NCBI RefSeq assembly: GCF_013177695.1
Contig: NZ_WOEY01000011.1
Span: 23,163 to 87,162, forward strand
Length of the DNA: 64,000 nucleotides
Origin: Paraburkholderia solitsugae
Lineage (GTDB): Bacteria > Pseudomonadota > Gammaproteobacteria > Burkholderiales > Burkholderiaceae
Direction: 5' to 3'
Part shown: in pieces, positions 39,387-50,510 of the stretch
Position numbering within the stretch: the first letter of the stretch is position 1
Layout: each line of letters begins with the position of its first letter
Made by a program: the position numbers and the translations under genes
The notes under the pieces: generated by a model
The model's input: only the letters and a program-made list of their open reading frames with translations
The model's database searches: none
What the model was told of the DNA's origin: nothing

Positions 39387-40619
39387 TTAGAAGTTGCCGA
39401 GGAACCAGTCTTTCATTCGCGTGAAGACCTGGCCCATCGACCCCGACTGCACAGCGACCTTGCGGCCGCGCATCCGTTGCGAGCGTCCTTCGAAGAGCAG
39501 ACCCATCGCCGTCGAATAACGCGGGTTACGCACGACATCGGCGAGACCGCCCGCGTATTCCGGCACGCCGATGCGCACCGGCTTCAGGAAAATGTCCTCG
39601 CCGAGTTCGACCATGCCGAGCATCATCGACGCGCCACCGGTCAGCACCACACCGGAGCTCAGCAGTTCCTCGTAACCCGACTCGCGCACCACTTGCTGCA
39701 CGAGCGAAAACAGTTCTTCGACACGCGGCTCGACCACTGCCGCCAGTGCCTGGCGCGACAGCGTGCGCGGCCCGCGCTCGCCGAGACCCGGCACTTCGAT
39801 CATTTCGTCCGGATCGGCCAGGGCTTGCTTCGCAATGCCGTAGTCGACCTTGATGTCTTCCGCGTCCGGCGTTGGCGTACGCAAGGCCATCGCGATGTCG
39901 CTGGTGATCTGGTCGCCGGCGATCGGAATCACCGCCGTGTGACGAATCGCGCCTTCGCTGAAAATCGCAATATCCGTCGTGCCGCCGCCGATATCGACCA
40001 GCACCACGCCGAGCTCTTTTTCGTCTTCCGTCAGCACCGCCAGCGACGAAGCGAGCGGCTGCAAGATCAGATCGTTCACTTCGAGCCCGCAGCGGCGCAC
40101 GCACTTCACAATGTTCTGCGCCGCGCTCACCGCGCCGGTGACGATATGCACCTTCACTTCCAAACGGATGCCGCTCATGCCGATCGGCTCGCGCACATCT
40201 TCCTGGCCGTCGATGATGAATTCCTGCGTCAGGATGTGCAGCACCTGCTGATCGGTCGGGATGTTGATCGCCTTCGCCGTCTCGATCACGCGTGCGACGT
40301 CCGTCTGCGTGACTTCCTTCTCCTTGATCGCCACCATGCCGCTCGAATTGAAGCTGCGGATATGGCTGCCGGCGATCCCGGTAAACACGTTCGTAATCTT
40401 GCAGTCGGCCATCAGCTCGGCTTCTTCAAGCGCGCGCTGAATAGACTGCACGGTGGCCTCGATGTTCACCACCACGCCTTTCTTGAGCCCCTTTGATTCG
40501 CTCTGGCCGAGTCCGATCACCTCGTAGTGACCTTCGCCTTTCAGTTCGGCGACGATGGCCACGACCTTCGACGTCCCAATGTCGAGGGCGACCAGCAGAT
40601 CTTTATAGTCTTTACTCAT
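39387..40619 (-). CDS. ftsA: Cell division protein FtsA
   Basis: A 410-residue actin-like ATPase that tethers FtsZ to the membrane. Actin-fold motifs: DIGTSKV at the N-terminus, DIGGGTTDIA near 205, GGASM near 335; the 1C domain lies at about 85-165. The C-terminal amphipathic helix (FTRMKDWFLGNF) is the membrane anchor. It follows ftsQ after 27 bases. Confidence 0.97.
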   Translation of the reverse strand: MSKDYKDLLVALDIGTSKVVAIVAELKGEGHYEVIGLGQSESKGLKKGVVVNIEATVQSIQRALEEAELMADCKITNVFTGIAGSHIRSFNSSGMVAIKEKEVTQTDVARVIETAKAINIPTDQQVLHILTQEFIIDGQEDVREPIGMSGIRLEVKVHIVTGAVSAAQNIVKCVRRCGLEVNDLILQPLASSLAVLTEDEKELGVVLVDIGGGTTDIAIFSEGAIRHTAVIPIAGDQITSDIAMALRTPTPDAEDIKVDYGIAKQALADPDEMIEVPGLGERGPRTLSRQALAAVVEPRVEELFSLVQQVVRESGYEELLSSGVVLTGGASMMLGMVELGEDIFLKPVRIGVPEYAGGLADVVRNPRYSTAMGLLFEGRSQRMRGRKVAVQSGSMGQVFTRMKDWFLGNF

Positions 40620-40646
40620 AGCGTGCTCATTGCGTGTGATGTCCGT

Positions 40647-41399
40647 TTACTTCTTGCCCTTGTCGGGTTCGCTGATAAAGCGCATGCCAGCGGCACGAAT
40701 CGCGAAACCGTTCGGATAGCGCAAGTCCGCATACTCGATATCCTTTCCCCAACGTTGCGTCACCGCGTTCCACGCCGCGGTCAGGCGGCGGCTCCGATCG
40801 AGCAACGTGTCCTGATTGCGTTCGCGCCCAAGTTCCACCTGCGTTCCGTTCGACAGCTTCACCGTCCACGCGTAACGCGGCGACAGCGTCACTTCTTCGG
40901 GCGTTGCGCCCAACGGCGCAAACCACTTCTTGAAGTCGCTATAACGCGCGACGACTTCTTTTGCCGTTCCGTCCGGGCCGTCGAACGCGGGCAGCTCCTC
41001 TTCGAGCTCGCCCTGATTCGCGGTGAACAGTTCGCCGTCCACGCTGACCAGCTGATCGCTGCCCCACGTTCCTAGCGGTTTGTACTCTTCAAGCGTGACA
41101 GCCAGCGCATTCGGCCAGACCCGCCGCACACTCGCATGACGCACCCACGGCATCTGCTCGAACGCCTGACGCGCGACGTCGAGATCCACTGTGAAAAAGT
41201 TGCCCTTCAACCGCCCTACTACACCGGCGCGCACCGTCGGCGAATTGATGTGCTCGGTGTCGCCATCGATCTGGATTTCGCGCAGCGCGAAATTCGGACG
41301 CTGGATCAGCCAGTAACCGCCTGCCGCCAGCAGCACGAGCACCAGCACCGCATGCAATGCGTTGGCGGCGAGATTGAGCTGGCGAACGTTGTTCCACAT
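40647..41399 (-). CDS. ftsQ: Cell division protein FtsQ
   Basis: A 250-residue bitopic protein linking early and late divisome parts. One membrane segment (about 14-33), POTRA domain (about 38-108, IDGDTEHIN) and FtsQ beta domain. Starts 35 bases after ddl. Confidence 0.93.
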   Translation of the reverse strand: MWNNVRQLNLAANALHAVLVLVLLAAGGYWLIQRPNFALREIQIDGDTEHINSPTVRAGVVGRLKGNFFTVDLDVARQAFEQMPWVRHASVRRVWPNALAVTLEEYKPLGTWGSDQLVSVDGELFTANQGELEEELPAFDGPDGTAKEVVARYSDFKKWFAPLGATPEEVTLSPRYAWTVKLSNGTQVELGRERNQDTLLDRSRRLTAAWNAVTQRWGKDIEYADLRYPNGFAIRAAGMRFISEPDKGKK

Positions 41400-41434
41400 G
41401 GTGTTGCTTTCGGGTTACCCCGGTTAGTCCTTTG

Positions 41435-42376
41435 TTAGTCCTTGAGCGTCAGCGCCAACACGCCGACAACCAGTTCCTGATAGCTGATGCCCACCGCGCG
41501 CGCCGCTTTCGGCGGCAGCGAGTGATCGGTCATCCCGGGCGCCGTGTTCACTTCGAGGAAGTACGGGTTGCCGTCAGCGTCGAGCATGAAATCGGCACGG
41601 CCCCAATCGGTGCAGCCGAGCACGTCGAACGCGCGGCGCGCCAGCACTTTCAGGCGCGACTCTTCGTCCGCCGCCAGACCGCACGGAATCAGGTACTGCG
41701 TGTCGTTGGCGATGTACTTCGCGTGGTAGTCATAGAACTCGCCAGCCGGCACGATGCGAATCACGGGCAGATCGAGATCGCCGGCGATGCACGCGGTGTA
41801 CTCGCCGCCGCCTTCAATGCTCTTTTCGACCACGACAATCTTGTCGTACTTGACCGCTTCGAGCAGCGCTGCCGGCAATGCGTCGGCGCTTTTCACCTTG
41901 ATCACCGCGACGCTCGAACCTTCGCTGGCCGGCTTCACGAACAGCGGCAAGCCAAGCTTCGCGACGATGTCTTTCGCACGCGCTTCGTAGTCGTCGCCGC
42001 GCAGCACGGCTTCGAACGGCGGCGTCGGAATACCGAGTTGCTGCCACACGAGCTTGGTGCGGAATTTGTCCAGACCGAGCGCCGAACCGAGCACGCCGCT
42101 ACCCGTGTAGCGAATGCCGTAGAAGTCGAGCGCGCCTTGAATCTGGCCGTTCTCGCCATAACCGCCATGCAGCACGTTGAAGGCGCGCACGAAGCCTTCA
42201 TCTTTCAACGCAGCGAGCGGACGCTCGGCCGGATCGAACGGATGCGCGTCGATACCGGCGTCGCGCAGACCTTGCAGCACGAGGCGGCCGGAATTGAGCG
42301 ACACCTCGCGCTCGGCGGAATCCCCACCGAGCAGCACTGCCACTTTGCCGAATTGTTTAGGGTCGATGCTGCTCAT
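41435..42376 (-). CDS. ddlB: D-alanine--D-alanine ligase
   Basis: A 313-residue ATP-grasp enzyme making the D-Ala-D-Ala dipeptide. Motifs: [16 protein letters not shown] at the N-terminus, [12 protein letters not shown], and EVNTAPGMT near 280. ATG at 42376 begins one base after the murC stop (TGAgATG). Confidence 0.96.
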   Translation of the reverse strand: MSSIDPKQFGKVAVLLGGDSAEREVSLNSGRLVLQGLRDAGIDAHPFDPAERPLAALKDEGFVRAFNVLHGGYGENGQIQGALDFYGIRYTGSGVLGSALGLDKFRTKLVWQQLGIPTPPFEAVLRGDDYEARAKDIVAKLGLPLFVKPASEGSSVAVIKVKSADALPAALLEAVKYDKIVVVEKSIEGGGEYTACIAGDLDLPVIRIVPAGEFYDYHAKYIANDTQYLIPCGLAADEESRLKVLARRAFDVLGCTDWGRADFMLDADGNPYFLEVNTAPGMTDHSLPPKAARAVGISYQELVVGVLALTLKD

Positions 42377-42377
42377 C

Positions 42378-43781
42378 TCATACCTTCGTTTCTTGCGCGA
42401 GGCGTCCCGGCACACTGCCGATCGAGCCCGCGCCCATCGTGATCACCACATCGCCGTCGCGCACCACTGCTGAGAGCGCGTCCGGCACTTCATCCACCGT
42501 ATCGACAAACACCGGTTCGACCTTACCCACGACGCGCAGCGCGCGCGCCAAGGCGCGGCCGTCCGCGGCGACGATCGGCGTTTCACCGGCTGAATAGACT
42601 TCTGTCAGCACGAGTGCGTCGACGGTCGACAACACCTTCACAAAATCTTCGAAGCAATCGCGCGTGCGCGTAAAGCGGTGCGGCTGGAATGCCAGTACCA
42701 GACGCCGCCCCGGAAATGCCCCACGCGCCGCCGCCACCGTTGCCGCCATTTCAACGGGGTGATGACCGTAGTCGTCGACCAGCGTGTACGCGCCGGCAGG
42801 TTTGCCTTCCGACACGACCGGCACTTCGCCGTAGCGCTGGAAGCGTCGGCCCACGCCGTTGAAATCCGCCAGCGCTCGCTGGATATCGGCATCTTTCACT
42901 TCAAGTTCAGTCGCAATTGCGATTGCGGCCAAAGCGTTCTGTACGTTGTGCTCGCCGGGCAGGTTCAAAATGATGTCAATCGGCGCTGCGTCTTCGCGCA
43001 TTGCCGTGAAATGCATCTTGCCGTTGCGCGCTTCTACATTGACTGCGCGCACTTGCGCGTCCGGCGCAAAGCCGTAGCGGATGATCGGCTTCGACACGAA
43101 CGGCAGGATCTCTTTCACGTTCGGATCGTCGACGCACAGCACCGCGATCCCATAGAACGGCAGACGGTGCGTGAATTCGATGAACGCCTGCTTGAGCCGC
43201 GCGAAATCGTGGCCATAGGTGTCCATGTGATCGGCGTCGATGTTCGTGATGACTTCGATCACCGGGAACAGATTCAGGAACGACGCATCCGACTCGTCCG
43301 CTTCGGCGACGATGAAATCGCCCGTACCCAGACGCGCATTCGCGCCCGCGCTGATCAGCCGGCCGCCGATCACGAACGTCGGATCGAGGCCGCCCGCGGC
43401 CAGCACGCTCGCCACCAGTGAGGTGGTCGTGGTCTTGCCGTGCGTGCCGGCAATCGCGATGCCCTGCTTCAGGCGCATCAGTTCGGCGAGCATCACCGCG
43501 CGCGGCACGATCGGAATGCGGCGATGACGCGCCGCCAGCACTTCCGGATTGTCGCTGCGCACCGCTGTGGAGACGACAACCGCGTTCGCGCCTTCGATGT
43601 TCTCCGCCGCGTGACCGATCGCGATCCGCGCGCCGAGCGCGGCGAGGCGATCGGTGACCGCGTTGCTCGACAGATCCGAGCCGCTCACCTGATAGCCGAG
43701 GTTGACCAGCACCTCTGCGATGCCGCTCATGCCAACACCGCCGATGCCGACAAAGTGAATATGTTTGACGATGTGTTTCAT
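42378..43781 (-). CDS. murC: UDP-N-acetylmuramate--L-alanine ligase
   Basis: A 467-residue Mur ligase adding the first amino acid of the stem peptide. [14 protein letters not shown] near 11 and the ATP motif [11 protein letters not shown] near 113 are present. ATG at 43781 overlaps the murG stop (ATGA). Confidence 0.97.
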   Translation of the reverse strand: MKHIVKHIHFVGIGGVGMSGIAEVLVNLGYQVSGSDLSSNAVTDRLAALGARIAIGHAAENIEGANAVVVSTAVRSDNPEVLAARHRRIPIVPRAVMLAELMRLKQGIAIAGTHGKTTTTSLVASVLAAGGLDPTFVIGGRLISAGANARLGTGDFIVAEADESDASFLNLFPVIEVITNIDADHMDTYGHDFARLKQAFIEFTHRLPFYGIAVLCVDDPNVKEILPFVSKPIIRYGFAPDAQVRAVNVEARNGKMHFTAMREDAAPIDIILNLPGEHNVQNALAAIAIATELEVKDADIQRALADFNGVGRRFQRYGEVPVVSEGKPAGAYTLVDDYGHHPVEMAATVAAARGAFPGRRLVLAFQPHRFTRTRDCFEDFVKVLSTVDALVLTEVYSAGETPIVAADGRALARALRVVGKVEPVFVDTVDEVPDALSAVVRDGDVVITMGAGSIGSVPGRLAQETKV

Positions 43782-44896
43782 TGCTTTCCTTCTGGGCTCG
43801 CGCCCGAAATCGAACCCGCCACAGTCGCGCAAATCTGCGCGACCTGTTCCGTGGCGTCGGGTTTCGCGAGCGAGCGCGAACGCTCCGCCATCTCCGCGAG
43901 GGTCTCTCGCGTCTGGCTGCGCAACCAGTCGGCGAGCATTTCCGCCGACAGGTCGCGTTGCTGCACGAGCAGCGCCGCGCCGTTGTCGGCGAGGAACGCT
44001 GCATTAGTGGTTTGGTGATCGTCTACTGCAAATGGGAACGGCACGAAGAACGCCGCCACCCCTACTGCTGAAATCTCCGACACCGTCATCGCGCCCGAAC
44101 GGCAGATCACCAGATCCGCATTCGAGTACGCGCTCGTCATGTCGTCAATGAAGGGCACGAGTTCGACATCGGCACCGGCTTGCAGACCCGCCGCCGCATA
44201 GTTCTCACGCAACGCTTCGATATGCTTTGCGCCCGCCTGATGCACGATGCGCGGACGTTCATTCGGCGCCAGCAGCGCAACGGCGCGCGGCACCACTTCA
44301 TTCAACGCCGCCGCACCCAGACTGCCGCCCACCACCAGCACATTCAGCGGACCGCTGCGCGCAGCGTAGCGTGCTTTGGGTGCAATTGCGCGCGCAAGTT
44401 CCGCACGAATTGGGTTTCCGGTCCATTCGCCGTGCGGCAGCGCATTCGGGAATGCAACCAGCACGCGCTTGGCGACTTTCGCGAGCACCTTGTTGGCGAG
44501 ACCCGCGATCGAATTCTGTTCATGCAGTACCAGCGGACGGCCGCTCAACGCGGTCATCAAACCCGCCGGAAACGTGATGTAGCCGCCCATGCCAAGCACG
44601 ACGTCTGGCTTCACACGACGCAGCACACTCAAACTCTGCGAGCAGGCACGCAGCAGGGTCAGCGGCAGCATCAGCTTGGTTTTCAGGCCCTTGCCGCGCA
44701 GTCCGCCGAAGCGCACGTATTCCATCGGGATGCCGTGCTTCGGCACCAGCGTCGCTTCCATGCCTGCAGGATTGCCCAGCCATACGACCTTCCAGCCCCA
44801 CGCCTGCATCAGGTGCGCGACCGCGAGCCCCGGGAACACATGTCCCCCGGTGCCACCGGCCATCACCATCAGCGTGCGTTGCGGCACAGCGGTCAT
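43778..44896 (-). CDS. murG: Undecaprenyl-PP-MurNAc-pentapeptide N-acetylglucosaminyltransferase
   Basis: A 372-residue peripheral membrane glycosyltransferase that makes lipid II from lipid I. The N-terminal [15 protein letters not shown] loop and the donor-site HEQNSIAG and GGSLGA motifs are clear. Its ATG (44896) overlaps by four bases the stop of the repeat-made ORF 44893-45099, and carries a GGGGGGAAGG purine run directly upstream, itself part of the repeat. Confidence 0.97.
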   Translation of the reverse strand: MTAVPQRTLMVMAGGTGGHVFPGLAVAHLMQAWGWKVVWLGNPAGMEATLVPKHGIPMEYVRFGGLRGKGLKTKLMLPLTLLRACSQSLSVLRRVKPDVVLGMGGYITFPAGLMTALSGRPLVLHEQNSIAGLANKVLAKVAKRVLVAFPNALPHGEWTGNPIRAELARAIAPKARYAARSGPLNVLVVGGSLGAAALNEVVPRAVALLAPNERPRIVHQAGAKHIEALRENYAAAGLQAGADVELVPFIDDMTSAYSNADLVICRSGAMTVSEISAVGVAAFFVPFPFAVDDHQTTNAAFLADNGAALLVQQRDLSAEMLADWLRSQTRETLAEMAERSRSLAKPDATEQVAQICATVAGSISGASPEGKQ

Positions 44897-45121
44897 ACCT
44901 TCCCCCCACGCATCAGCAAGAAAAGGAACTCGTTTTGGCTCCGGCCGCTTCGCTTAACTTCGCGCGCTTTGCGCACGAAGTTAGCCTCCGCCGAAATCGT
45001 GCGCTGCTGCATGGGGGTCATACCTTCCCCCCACGCATCAGCAAAAAAAGGAATTCGTTTTGGCTTCGCCGAAATCGTGTGCTGCTGCATGGGGGTCATA
45101 CCTTCCCCCCACGCATCAGCA
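44891..45121. repeat. Three-copy direct repeat between ftsW and murG
   Basis: A 28-base core (GGTCATACCTTCCCCCCACG..., plus strand) occurs at 44891-44918, 45016-45043 and 45094-45121. Spacer sequences are also repeated: B to C is 78 bp per unit; A to B is 125 bp, the same unit with a 47-bp insert holding a near-perfect 12-bp stem hairpin (44956-44982). The core contains the end of ftsW plus the purine-rich ribosome site and ATG of the next gene. It appears to come from tandem duplication at the ftsW/murG junction. Confidence 0.9.
44893..45099 (-). CDS. 68-codon ORF made by repeats between ftsW and murG
   Basis: Starts ATG 45099, overlapping the ftsW stop (ATGA), and ends TGA 44893, overlapping the murG ATG (ATGA). 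The protein begins with two copies of a 26-residue-type unit ([15 protein letters not shown] / [15 protein letters not shown]) and ends LLMRGGKV, repeating the FtsW C-terminus VLMRGGKV. Each ATG in the repeat has GGGGGGAAGGT immediately before it. No known family. Whether the product has a role, or only keeps ribosomes passing from ftsW to murG, is unknown. Confidence 0.5.
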   Translation of the reverse strand: MTPMQQHTISAKPKRIPFFADAWGEGMTPMQQRTISAEANFVRKAREVKRSGRSQNEFLFLLMRGGKV

Positions 45122-46376
45122 CACGATTTTCATAATCCACACGCATCAACACCGCCACCGCCACGCAGTTCAGCAAGATGCCCGAACCGCCATAGCTGAC
45201 GAGCGGCAACGTCAAACCTTTGGTCGGCAGCAGGCCAAGATTCACGCCCATGTTGATGAAAGTCTGCGCGCCGAACCAGATGCCGATGCCCTTCGCCACC
45301 AGACCCGCGAACGTGCGGTCGAGTGCGAGTGCCTGACGGCCGATCTCGAACGAGCGGCGTACGATCCAGTAGAACATCAGGATCACGACCAACACGCCGA
45401 CAAAACCGAGCTCCTCGCCGATCACCGCGAGGATGAAGTCGGTATGCGCTTCCGGCAGATAGTTAAGCTTCTCGACACTGCCGCCCAAGCCCACCCCGAA
45501 CCACTCGCCGCGCCCGAATGCGATCAGCGAGTGCGTCAATTGATAAGCCTTGCCCTGCGCGTAACGGTCGTCCCACGGATCGAGGTAAGCGAAGATCCGC
45601 TCACGACGCCACGGCGACGCCCACACCAGCAAGCTGAACGTGCCGACCGCGGTGGCCACCAGGCCGCCGAACAGCTTGCCATTCACGCCACCGAGGAACA
45701 ACACGCCCATCGCGATCGCGGCGATCACCATAAACGCGCCCATGTCCGGTTCGAGCAGCAGCAACGCGCCGACGAGACCCACGGCCACCGCCATCGGCAG
45801 AAAGCCCTTGGCGAAGCTGTGCATGTATTCCTGCTTGCGCACCGTGTAGTTCGCGGCGTAAATCGTCACGGCCAGCTTCATGATTTCCGAAGGCTGCATG
45901 TTCGTGATGCCGAGCGGAATCCAACGACGCGCGCCGTTCACGCCCTTACCGATGTGCGGAATCAGCACGATCACCAGCGCGGCCAGCGAAATCAGGAAGA
46001 GCTTTGGCGCGTACTTATCCCACGTCGAGATCGGGATGCGGAACGACACGACACCGATCACCGAGCCCATCACCACGAAAATGATCTGGCGCACGAGGAA
46101 TGCGTAGTCGCGGTACGACGCGTACTTCGGCGAATCGGGCATCGCGATCGACGCCGAATACACCATCACGACGCCGAGGCCGAGCAAAGCGACGACGACC
46201 CATAGCAACGAGTGATCGTAGTCGAGCATCCGCGAGCGCAGCGGACGCACGCCGTTCACGGCGCTCGCGAGACCACTGCCGCCGGTGCGGCCGGAGGTGC
46301 GACCCGCGCTGCTCATATCACCATCGCCTGCACGGGAGCCGGCGAGGCGCGAACCGAAGCGTTCCGACCAGCTCAT
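45096..46376 (-). CDS. ftsW: Peptidoglycan glycosyltransferase FtsW
   Basis: A 426-residue SEDS-family septal glycan polymerase working with FtsI. About ten membrane segments; the catalytic Asp region [15 protein letters not shown] and the family signature [27 protein letters not shown] near 370-400. The N-terminal 45 residues are a cytoplasmic Ser/Gly/Arg-rich tail. ATG at 46376 overlaps the murD stop (ATGA). Confidence 0.96.
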   Translation of the reverse strand: MSWSERFGSRLAGSRAGDGDMSSAGRTSGRTGGSGLASAVNGVRPLRSRMLDYDHSLLWVVVALLGLGVVMVYSASIAMPDSPKYASYRDYAFLVRQIIFVVMGSVIGVVSFRIPISTWDKYAPKLFLISLAALVIVLIPHIGKGVNGARRWIPLGITNMQPSEIMKLAVTIYAANYTVRKQEYMHSFAKGFLPMAVAVGLVGALLLLEPDMGAFMVIAAIAMGVLFLGGVNGKLFGGLVATAVGTFSLLVWASPWRRERIFAYLDPWDDRYAQGKAYQLTHSLIAFGRGEWFGVGLGGSVEKLNYLPEAHTDFILAVIGEELGFVGVLVVILMFYWIVRRSFEIGRQALALDRTFAGLVAKGIGIWFGAQTFINMGVNLGLLPTKGLTLPLVSYGGSGILLNCVAVAVLMRVDYENRVLMRGGKV

Positions 46377-47887
46377 ATCATCGTCCCCCGTTCGGCTGCG
46401 ATGTCTTCCACCGTGCTGCGAAACACCGCCGCGCGATGTGCGTAGCCCTTGAACATGTCGAAGCTCGCGCAAGCCGGCGACAGCAGCACGGCGTCTCCCG
46501 GCTGCGCCAATGCAGTAGCGGCCCGCGTCGCTTCTTCGAGCGTCGCGTGGTCGGTCATCGCGATGCCGGTGTCTTCCAGCGCGGCACGAATCTGCGGCGC
46601 ATCGCGCCCGATCAGCATCACGGCGCGGCACCAGCGCATCACCGGCTCAGCGAGCGGCTCGAAATCCTGGCCCTTGCCGTCGCCGCCGGCGATCAGCACC
46701 GCGCGCTGCGCGAGGCCGTCGAGCGCGGCAACCGTCGCGCCGACATTGGTGCCCTTGCTGTCGTCGACGTAATCGACGCCTTCAATCGACGCGATCAATT
46801 CCACGCGATGCGGCTCGCCACGGTATTCACGCAGGCCGTGCAGCAGCGGCGCGCCCGGCAGACCGATCGCGCGTGCCAACGCATACGCGGCCAGCGCGTT
46901 CGCGGCGTTGTGCAAGCCGCGGATACGCAAGGCGTCCGCCGGCATCAGGCGTTTGAGCGCGATGTTCTTCGGCGCTGCCACTTCGTTCTTGCGTCGGCGC
47001 GTCGGCGCAGGTTCGTCGCTGGCGTCGCGATCGTGCGCTTCGACCAGCCAGATCATGCCGTTGTCGCGCAGCAGACCATAGTCGCCGTCGTTCTTCGGCT
47101 CGGTCACGCCGAACGTGACCATCACTGCTTCGCTGTCAGCAGACGGCGTGAGTGCCATTACGCGGGCGTCATCGCGATTCAGCACGCGCACGGTGTGTGT
47201 ACCAAAGATGCGGCCCTTCGCTGCGGCGTACGCATCAAGGCCGCCGTGCCAATCAAGGTGGTCTTGCGTGATGTTCAACACGACCGCTGCATCCGGCGTA
47301 AACGTATGGGCGGTTTCCAGCTGGAAGCTCGACAGTTCCAGTACCCACACGTCGGGCAACGCGGTGTTGTCGATCGCTTCGCTGAGCTTGTCCAGCGCGG
47401 CCGGGCTGATGTTGCCCGCCACCGCGACCTTCTTGCCGGCGCGTTCACACAAGAGACCGGTCAGGCTCGTCGTCGTGGTCTTGCCGTTGGTGCCGGTGAT
47501 CGCGATCACCTTCGGTGCATAGCCGCTTTCGCCGAGCGTCTTCAACGCTTGCGCGAAGAATTCGAGTTCGCCCCACACGGGGATGTCCTGCTCACGCGCC
47601 GCCGCGATCAGCGGCAACAAGTCGGCGGCGAGCGGCGACAAGCCCGGACTGATCGCCACGAGTTCAACGCCTTCGAGCAACGAGAGCGAAAACGGACCGC
47701 CGACGAAGTCGGCATCGACGCCGTGCGCTTCCAGCGCGGACAGGTTCGGCGGCACCTCGCGCGTATCGGCCACACGCAGCCGACAGCCGTGCCGCGCGCA
47801 CCAGCGCGCCATCGCGAGACCGGATTCACCCAGTCCCAGCACGAGCACCATCGGCTTTTGCCGATCCCGAAACTTCTCGCCAAACAT
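46373..47887 (-). CDS. murD: UDP-N-acetylmuramoyl-L-alanine--D-glutamate ligase
   Basis: A 504-residue Mur ligase adding D-Glu. N-terminal [15 protein letters not shown] motif [11 protein letters not shown] near 130. Slightly longer than E. coli MurD (438) because of an insertion near residues 275-305 ([19 protein letters not shown]). Confidence 0.97.
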   Translation of the reverse strand: MFGEKFRDRQKPMVLVLGLGESGLAMARWCARHGCRLRVADTREVPPNLSALEAHGVDADFVGGPFSLSLLEGVELVAISPGLSPLAADLLPLIAAAREQDIPVWGELEFFAQALKTLGESGYAPKVIAITGTNGKTTTTSLTGLLCERAGKKVAVAGNISPAALDKLSEAIDNTALPDVWVLELSSFQLETAHTFTPDAAVVLNITQDHLDWHGGLDAYAAAKGRIFGTHTVRVLNRDDARVMALTPSADSEAVMVTFGVTEPKNDGDYGLLRDNGMIWLVEAHDRDASDEPAPTRRRKNEVAAPKNIALKRLMPADALRIRGLHNAANALAAYALARAIGLPGAPLLHGLREYRGEPHRVELIASIEGVDYVDDSKGTNVGATVAALDGLAQRAVLIAGGDGKGQDFEPLAEPVMRWCRAVMLIGRDAPQIRAALEDTGIAMTDHATLEEATRAATALAQPGDAVLLSPACASFDMFKGYAHRAAVFRSTVEDIAAERGTMI

Positions 47888-47910
47888 CGCCTGCTTCCCC
47901 TAAATACGAC

Positions 47911-49080
47911 TTAACGCAACTTGAGCGTGGACAAACCGAACAGACACAACATCAGCGTGATGATCCAGAAACGCACGACCACCTGCGTTTCTTTCCAACC
48001 CGACAATTCGAAATGGTGATGCAGCGGCGCCATCTTGAAGAGACGCCGCCCTTCGCCGAAGCGGCGCTTGGTGAACTTGAACCACGTAACCTGCAGCATC
48101 ACGGAGAGCGTCTCCGCGACGAAAATGCCACCCATGATGAAGAGCACGATTTCCTGACGCACGATCACCGCGACTGTACCGAGCGCGCCGCCCAGCGCCA
48201 ATGCGCCGACGTCGCCCATGAACATCTGCGCCGGGTGCGTGTTGAACCAGAGGAACGCGAGCCCTGCCCCTCCCATTGCCGAACAGAAGATCAACAACTC
48301 GCCCGCACCGGCGATGTGCGGAAACAGCAGGTACTTCGAATAGACCGAGCTACCCATCACGTAGGCGAACACGCCGAGCGATGCGCCGACCAGCACGACC
48401 GGCATGATCACGAGACCATCGAGGCCGTCGGTTAGATTGACCGCATTGCTCGCACCGACAATCACCAGATACGTCAACACGATGAAGCCCCACACGCCGA
48501 GCGGATAGCTGATCGACTTGACGAACGGCAGCAACAGATCGGCGCGCGCCGGCAAGCCCATCGACAAACCGCTGCGTACCCACGCCATGAACAGGTCGAA
48601 CACGCGCACGTTGCTCGCTTCCGATACGCTGAACGCCAGATACACCGCGGCGAACAAACCGATGACCGACTGCCAGAAATACTTTTCGCGCGACGACATC
48701 CCGCGCGGGTCTTTGTGGACCACCTTGCGGTAATCGTCGACCCAGCCGATCACGCCGAAGCCAAACGTGACGAGCATCACGATCCAGATGAAGCGGTTGG
48801 TCAGATCGGCCCACAACAGCGTCGCCACGGCAATGCCGAGCAGAATCAGCACGCCGCCCATGGTCGGCGTACCGGATTTGACGAGGTGCGTTTGCGGACC
48901 GTCTTTACGAACGGCCTGACCGACCTTCATCGCGGTCAGCTTGCGGATCACCGCCGGGCCACAGACGAGCCCGATCAGCAGCGCGGTGATGGTGGCCATC
49001 ACCGCACGGAAAGTCAGATAACTGAACACGCGCAAGAAGCTTGCGTCATTCTGCAGCCATTGCGCCAGCGCCAGTAGCAT
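47911..49080 (-). CDS. mraY: Phospho-N-acetylmuramoyl-pentapeptide transferase
   Basis: A 389-residue ten-segment membrane enzyme that makes lipid I. Motifs KxGTPTMGG near 68, [12 protein letters not shown] near 215 and the HHHFE motif near 354 are present. It begins 17 bases after murF. Confidence 0.97.
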   Translation of the reverse strand: MLLALAQWLQNDASFLRVFSYLTFRAVMATITALLIGLVCGPAVIRKLTAMKVGQAVRKDGPQTHLVKSGTPTMGGVLILLGIAVATLLWADLTNRFIWIVMLVTFGFGVIGWVDDYRKVVHKDPRGMSSREKYFWQSVIGLFAAVYLAFSVSEASNVRVFDLFMAWVRSGLSMGLPARADLLLPFVKSISYPLGVWGFIVLTYLVIVGASNAVNLTDGLDGLVIMPVVLVGASLGVFAYVMGSSVYSKYLLFPHIAGAGELLIFCSAMGGAGLAFLWFNTHPAQMFMGDVGALALGGALGTVAVIVRQEIVLFIMGGIFVAETLSVMLQVTWFKFTKRRFGEGRRLFKMAPLHHHFELSGWKETQVVVRFWIITLMLCLFGLSTLKLR

Positions 49081-49097
49081 GCTTCGGTCCTTCTATT

Positions 49098-50510
49098 TCA
49101 ATGTGCAGCGGGCGTATTGCCCGCTGCGTTGGGTTGTGGACTCGTTACGGCGTCCACCACGCGTTCCATTTGCATGAAGCGCGAACCTTTCACGAGAAGC
49201 GTTGCAGCAGCGCCGAAATCCGCTTGCTGCAATTGCGCGACCAACGTGCCGATATCGGCCACGTGATGCGCGCCCGCGCCATACGCGGTGCAGGCGTCGC
49301 GCGAGGCGTCGCCCATGGCGTACAGCGCGTCGATGCCGCGTTCTTTGGCGTAGGCACCGATTTCGCGGTGAAACGCCGGGCCGTTGTCGCCAACTTCGCC
49401 CATGTCGCCCATCACCAGCACGCGCGGCGATGCGAGCGACGCGAGCACGTCGATCGCCGCGCGCATCGAGTCGGGATTCGCGTTGTAGGTGTCGTCGATC
49501 ACGGTTGCGCCGGCGAGCGTGCCGAGCGCTGCGCGCTTCACCTGCAAGCGGCCTTTCACGGCGCCGAACGATTCGAGGCCGCGCTTGATCGCGTCGAGCG
49601 ACACGCCTGCGGCAAGCGCGGCCGACGTCGCGGCCAACGCGTTGTGCGCGTTGTGGTCGCCCAGAACTTGCAGCGTCACATCGACGTGGCCTTCGGGCGT
49701 GTCGATGCTCAGAAGATTGCCCGTGAACGTGCCGGTTACGGCGGCTTCGGTCACGCGCTCGGGGGTATTCAAAGCGAAGTCGATGATGGAGTCGCCGGTT
49801 GCAGCGACACGCCAGATGCTTGCGTATGCATCGTCAGCCGGGAACACGGCGACACCTTCAGGCGACAGCGCGTGGATCACGCTCGCATGTTCGAGTGCGA
49901 CGGCTTCGACCGTCGCCATGAATTCCTGATGCTCGCGTTGTGCGTTGTTCACCACCGCGACCGTCGGCTCGGCGATCTTCGCGAGCAGCGAGGTTTCGCC
50001 CGGATGGTTCATGCCGAGTTCAACCACCGCCAGTTGATGCGCGGATTGCAAGCGGAACAGCGTGAGCGGCAAACCGATATCGTTGTTGAAGTTGCCAGCA
50101 GTCGCGAGGCGTGAGTCCGCGCCGACCGCAGCGGCGAAAATCGACGCGATCATTTCCTTGACCGTCGTCTTGCCGTTGCTGCCCGTCACGGCGACGAGCG
50201 GCATGCTGAATTTGCGCCGCCAGCCCCGCGCAAGCGCACCGAGCGCGACACGCGTATCAGCCACGCGCAAAGCGGGCACATGCCAGTCGTCAGGCGTGCG
50301 CGTCACCAGCGCTGCCGTGACGTTGCGTGACGCCACGTCCGGCAGGAAGTCGTGCGCGTCGAAACGGTCACCCTTGATCGCGACGAACAGATCGCCCGGA
50401 CCGGCGCTACGGCTATCGGTCGACACGCGTTCGAACGTGACGCTATCGTCACCCAGCACGGTTGCGCCGGGGATCAGCGCGGCGGCTTCACGCAGCGAGA
50501 ACATGGTCAT
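49098..50510 (-). CDS. murF: UDP-N-acetylmuramoyl-tripeptide--D-alanyl-D-alanine ligase
   Basis: A 470-residue Mur ligase that adds D-Ala-D-Ala. ATP motif GSNGKTTVKEM near 110. ATG at 50510 overlaps the murE stop (ATGA); an ATG two codons later is also possible. Confidence 0.96.
   Translation of the reverse strand: MTMFSLREAAALIPGATVLGDDSVTFERVSTDSRSAGPGDLFVAIKGDRFDAHDFLPDVASRNVTAALVTRTPDDWHVPALRVADTRVALGALARGWRRKFSMPLVAVTGSNGKTTVKEMIASIFAAAVGADSRLATAGNFNNDIGLPLTLFRLQSAHQLAVVELGMNHPGETSLLAKIAEPTVAVVNNAQREHQEFMATVEAVALEHASVIHALSPEGVAVFPADDAYASIWRVAATGDSIIDFALNTPERVTEAAVTGTFTGNLLSIDTPEGHVDVTLQVLGDHNAHNALAATSAALAAGVSLDAIKRGLESFGAVKGRLQVKRAALGTLAGATVIDDTYNANPDSMRAAIDVLASLASPRVLVMGDMGEVGDNGPAFHREIGAYAKERGIDALYAMGDASRDACTAYGAGAHHVADIGTLVAQLQQADFGAAATLLVKGSRFMQMERVVDAVTSPQPNAAGNTPAAH

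Noticed and set aside
44893..45121. The ftsW-murG repeat as an insertion-sequence scar
   Set aside because: No transposase, terminal inverted repeats or target duplication; the copies contain the gene junction itself, so local duplication fits better.
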